Shown in pieces: positions 21,782 to 24,274 of a stretch of DNA of 24,274 nt. The notes below the pieces were generated by a model. It was not told the origin of the DNA. It worked only from the letters and a program-made list of their open reading frames with translations, and did not search any database. How positions within the stretch are numbered: position 1 is the stretch's first letter; the number at the start of each line of letters is the position of its first letter. The position numbers and the translations under genes are program-made. The stretch is from Saccoglossus kowalevskii (Eukaryota > Hemichordata > Enteropneusta > Harrimaniidae): NCBI RefSeq assembly GCF_000003605.2, contig NW_003143795.1:595542-619815 (forward strand), given 5' to 3'.

Positions 21782-21799
21782 ACTAGTGACGTCACTAGT
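21782..21799. promoter_or_regulatory. 18-bp perfect palindrome with a central CRE
   Basis: ACTAGTGACGTCACTAGT is its own reverse complement. TGACGTCA at 21787-21794 is the full consensus for CREB/ATF bZIP dimers. It lies in the homeodomain intron, about 0.5 kb from the first homeodomain exon. Regulatory use is inference. Confidence 0.5.
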
Positions 21800-22240
21800 C
21801 GAAAAGAGTGTCATCCCTTCTCGCACTACGTGCTCGCTATCTGGGCCCCGCATATAGTAACGAGCACCTGTGCTATCGAGCGTCAGTTTGAACTTGACAA
21901 TGAAGCTAAGCATGCATACATAACACGGAATTAGATCGCGCGTTGCTTTGAATTAAAACATCGTATAATACGAATTTGATCCAGTTGCCTAGCAACTGAA
22001 CGTATTTCGACGAAAGTTCGGAATATAACTACTAGATTGGAATTGGAAATTGCTACTAGCCAAGTTTATCCATGCACGAAATTGTAACCATAGGAAATAA
22101 AAGAAGAGGTTATATTCGTGTTTATCATAATTAAAAGCGAATCAAAAGTGAATTTGGGAAATAAAGGTAACCATGACAACATACATATAATCAGGCTACG
22201 ATCAATGTGTCTTTTGTTGATTTATATCCATAAAACTTAC

Positions 22241-22400
22241 CTGAACTAACGTCATGTGGGATCCCAGGGCGAGTAATATTTTCTCGGTTTTAGTCGGGTA
22301 TGGATTGTCTTTGTGTTTGTACAACCATGCTTTGAGAGGTTTGGCCATATCCTGAAGTGTTTGTCTCTTATGTCGAACTCTTTCCTCCATATGTGGTCGC
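22241..22400 (-). CDS. MKX: Mohawk homeobox, exon with the N-terminal part of the homeodomain
   Basis: This exon encodes the start of a TALE-class homeodomain, a DNA-binding domain of a nuclear transcription factor. Reading from 22400 down, one base completes a codon, then 53 residues follow. They include RHKRQTLQDMAKPLKAWLYK (helix 1), the TALE loop and its flank DNPYPTKTEK, and helix 2 through GSHMTLVQ. The Pro-Tyr-Pro insertion defines TALE proteins, and the surrounding residues match Mohawk rather than Iroquois, Meis or Pbx. The acceptor is a long pyrimidine tract ending TTTAG (AG at 22402-22401). The donor is CAG|GTAAGT (intron from 22240). The exon ends in phase 0, as expected before VSNWF. 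The frame stays open upstream to 22570, but that part lies across the acceptor tract and looks intronic. The preceding exon should end in phase 2 and was not found. Family assignment rests on remembered conservation, not a search. Confidence 0.95.
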
Positions 22401-24274
22401 CTAAAGAGCAAAAGAAGAAATGCATCAAGAAAAGTGAATAACAAATAAGACGTTCTTTTAAAGAAGAAGACAGATTGCACAGTCTTTTCACAAAAATCGT
22501 GAAATTCTGCAGGTACCTTCAAAGTGTCATCATTATGTGGGATACCGCCAATTACATCCTTTGACAACACTCCATTGCATCACGGGATACCACTCCTATA
22601 GTTCTACCATACTTTATACATGTATTATTTTACTAAGTGAACTCTGTCGACATCGACTTATTTTTAAAAAAAAAATTTCCTAACGGTAGAAAGTTATAAG
22701 AATAAAACGGACTGGACAATATTGACAAGATTGTTGTTCTAGGACATAGCGTCTCTTATCTTTGATTGTGGTAGCCCAGGTGACGTGAAATCAGCCGTAC
22801 CACCCAATCAATATCGAGCATACTGAATACCAACGTGAGATTTGACGATGCTCCATTGAAGTCGCTCGATATATAATAGCAACCCCGGTGATGTTGGCTG
22901 ATAAAGGGACGTTTGCCATTAGACATTTGAAAAGGGGTATCCAAACCTCTGCGACAGACCAAATGAAGCGAAGTGCTGACTGATGAAGAGGTATAAGACG
23001 CCGTCACACCTAGGCAAACAAGGTTCGTACGGGATTCTGAAGAATAAATGTATTTGGGTGCGAGATGTCGACCGTTACACGTTAAGTAGAAGGAGGTCCA
23101 ATGAACAAACACAATCGCCGCGTTCGGTTGAGGTGGGTGACTTTCACAATGTTATCCCAACTCTGCTATTTTTATTATTATTTTTTCGAATCTCGAGGAG
23201 CCCAAAAAATTTACTTTTTAAAGAAACTATAATCCACTCGCCACTTAGAGCATCAAGGGAAAAGTATAGAATACGGCCTTGTACCACTCGGGGGAAATTT
23301 TTCAAGTGGCTTTTGAGTTTTAAAGTAGGCATGCCAGCTTTTGGAGATCGTGAAAGACTATAATCGGTCAAATACGTCAAATGTGGACTTTATTTGGATA
23401 AGTAGCAAACACGCTCTGAATGGAACAGACTTGATAGTAATAGACGCATTACTCCTCTTATGTGATGGTCACTTTAAACGTTTTACCAAGAAAACCTTAT
23501 TCGAATAATGTTCCTGCGGACATTATTAAACAAATCCCAAGAAACTGACACAAAAGTGCCTGGTGCGTTACGTCATATAAGGTCAACGTGTTCCATACAG
23601 TGTTGTATTCAATAAGCTGCTAGGTGTCTCGATTTAATAAGAATTTACAAGAATGCGGAAAATTGACCTCGCTCAGTACTCCCTTTTAACAACAATATAC
23701 CTGATAAATCAACGGATTATAGCAAAAAAGACCCCAGCTTAGTTGCTGTGTTGTTTTACTAACCCAGCTTTGTACTAAATGTGTACTAAACTGACAAAAG
23801 CCGAAACGTTTAAGAGTATTTTGAGGTGCAGTTCAAATACTACCAAGAATTGAAAATGCCCCGGTCTGTAGTTAATGCCAACTTTCATCACTAGCAGCGA
23901 TGTAGGAGTGTAAAGTTGGCTATGTAGTGATGTGGAGCGACCATTCGATGGTGGCAATGTACTGCAATGGACTGAGCATATTTGGTTTTATTATCACTAA
24001 AAATGTAATGTGCAACCAAAATCCGGTTGTAGAATCATTTAGTTTGAACAAAATCATGCAAGCCATCTCAGAGAAAAACAGTTGTTAAAATGACGTGATT
24101 TACCCAATATCTATGATCCTGATACAAAGCCCTGTTCATCTATGAGAAATAGATCCTTACAGACGTCTATGTTAGGATTTTACACAAAATGACCGTCAAA
24201 CGGACAAACTTGGTCGAATCACAAAATAACACAACCCACATTATTACAAACTCATCAACTGAATCATGATGAAC
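22401..24274 (-). other. Upstream intron or 5' flank of Mohawk, no exon recognised
   Basis: The segment next to the homeodomain exon is a typical acceptor region (pyrimidine-rich on the minus strand, 22401-22470). The rest should hold the intron leading to the N-terminal coding exon. I looked for a start exon ending in phase 2 and for the Mohawk N-terminus and saw neither. Open frames at 22756-23112 and 23144-23380 have no recognisable content. A 9-bp inverted repeat, GCCAACTTT (23877-23885) with AAAGTTGGC (23912-23920), is the only local structure of note. Confidence 0.6.

Larger units (their letters stand above)
20372..22240 (-). other. Mohawk intron inside the homeodomain (1869 bp, GT-AG)
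   Basis: The intron starts GTAAGT at 22240 and ends TTCTTAG at 20372. It interrupts the homeodomain between MTLVQ and VSNWF, in phase 0. It holds an 18-bp perfect palindrome with a CRE (21782-21799), a block of repeated CACGGTT motifs with a 13-bp hairpin (21357-21447) and a two-copy direct repeat (21448-21557). No coding sequence is seen in it on either strand. Confidence 0.85.

Noticed and set aside
22401-22570. Upstream extension of the homeodomain frame (start at 22570)
   Set aside because: It runs through the pyrimidine tract and AG of a strong acceptor, and the Phe/Leu-rich part is that tract. The only nearby donor (AAG|GTACCT) is phase 0, while the homeodomain exon needs phase 2.
22756-23112. 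118-codon minus-strand frame considered as the Mohawk N-terminal exon
   Set aside because: No resemblance to the known Mohawk N-terminus and no good donor in phase 2.
23877-23932. Interleaved inverted repeats GCCAACTTT/AAAGTTGGC and CATCACTA/TAGTGATG
   Set aside because: The order would allow a pseudoknot, but the stems are short and there is no sign of a transcribed RNA here; likely chance.
1-24274. tRNA, rRNA, CRISPR, retrovirus-like or transposase genes
   Set aside because: I looked for T-loop motifs (GGTTCGANTCC), regular spaced repeats and long coding frames of polymerase or transposase type and saw none. The mobile elements are all short and non-coding.

Overview
The window is AT-rich nuclear DNA from an animal, most likely a marine invertebrate. 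It has one widely spaced, intron-containing gene, many short fold-back transposon remnants, and a 250-base run of N (10458-10707) marking an assembly gap. I cannot name the species. Nothing bacterial was seen: no operons, CRISPR arrays or dense ORFs.

The one gene I can support is on the minus strand and is a Mohawk (MKX) TALE-class homeobox gene, a transcriptional regulator related to Iroquois. Four coding exons read from high to low coordinates: 22400-22241 (first two thirds of the homeodomain, with the TALE Pro-Tyr-Pro loop), 20371-20200 (recognition helix, WFANARRRL), 15622-15233 (Ser/Asp-rich region with the Mohawk block KYKHTILQRYLNDSL) and 9237-9128 (Mohawk block TYWKEINAAMALT, then a stop). 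Splice phases agree at every junction and give about 276 residues. The N-terminal coding exon was not found and probably lies beyond position 24274. Vertebrate Mohawk is somewhat longer at both ends (recalled from family knowledge, not searched).

The introns are 1869, 4577 and 5995 bp. The 4577-bp intron appears to be a GC-AG intron: exon 20371-20200 ends G|GCAAGT, and only this cut keeps the frame into the next exon. A 262-bp inverted pair of TTAA-flanked mini-transposons begins 41 bp inside the same intron. The last exon has three closely spaced AG acceptors, and its stop codon is directly followed by AATAAA.

Positions 1-9121 are the 3' flank of the gene. No coding sequence is recognised there. 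It holds a fold-back element family with CTGTAAAA ends (443-530, 1283-1613, 2160-2366; another copy lies in the last intron at 14826-14991), a TTAA-flanked element (7301-7468), an old duplication carrying E2F-like motifs (4752-5460), CTCF-like motifs all in one orientation, and several small perfect hairpins. Positions 22401-24274 are upstream intron or 5' flank with no feature I can support.
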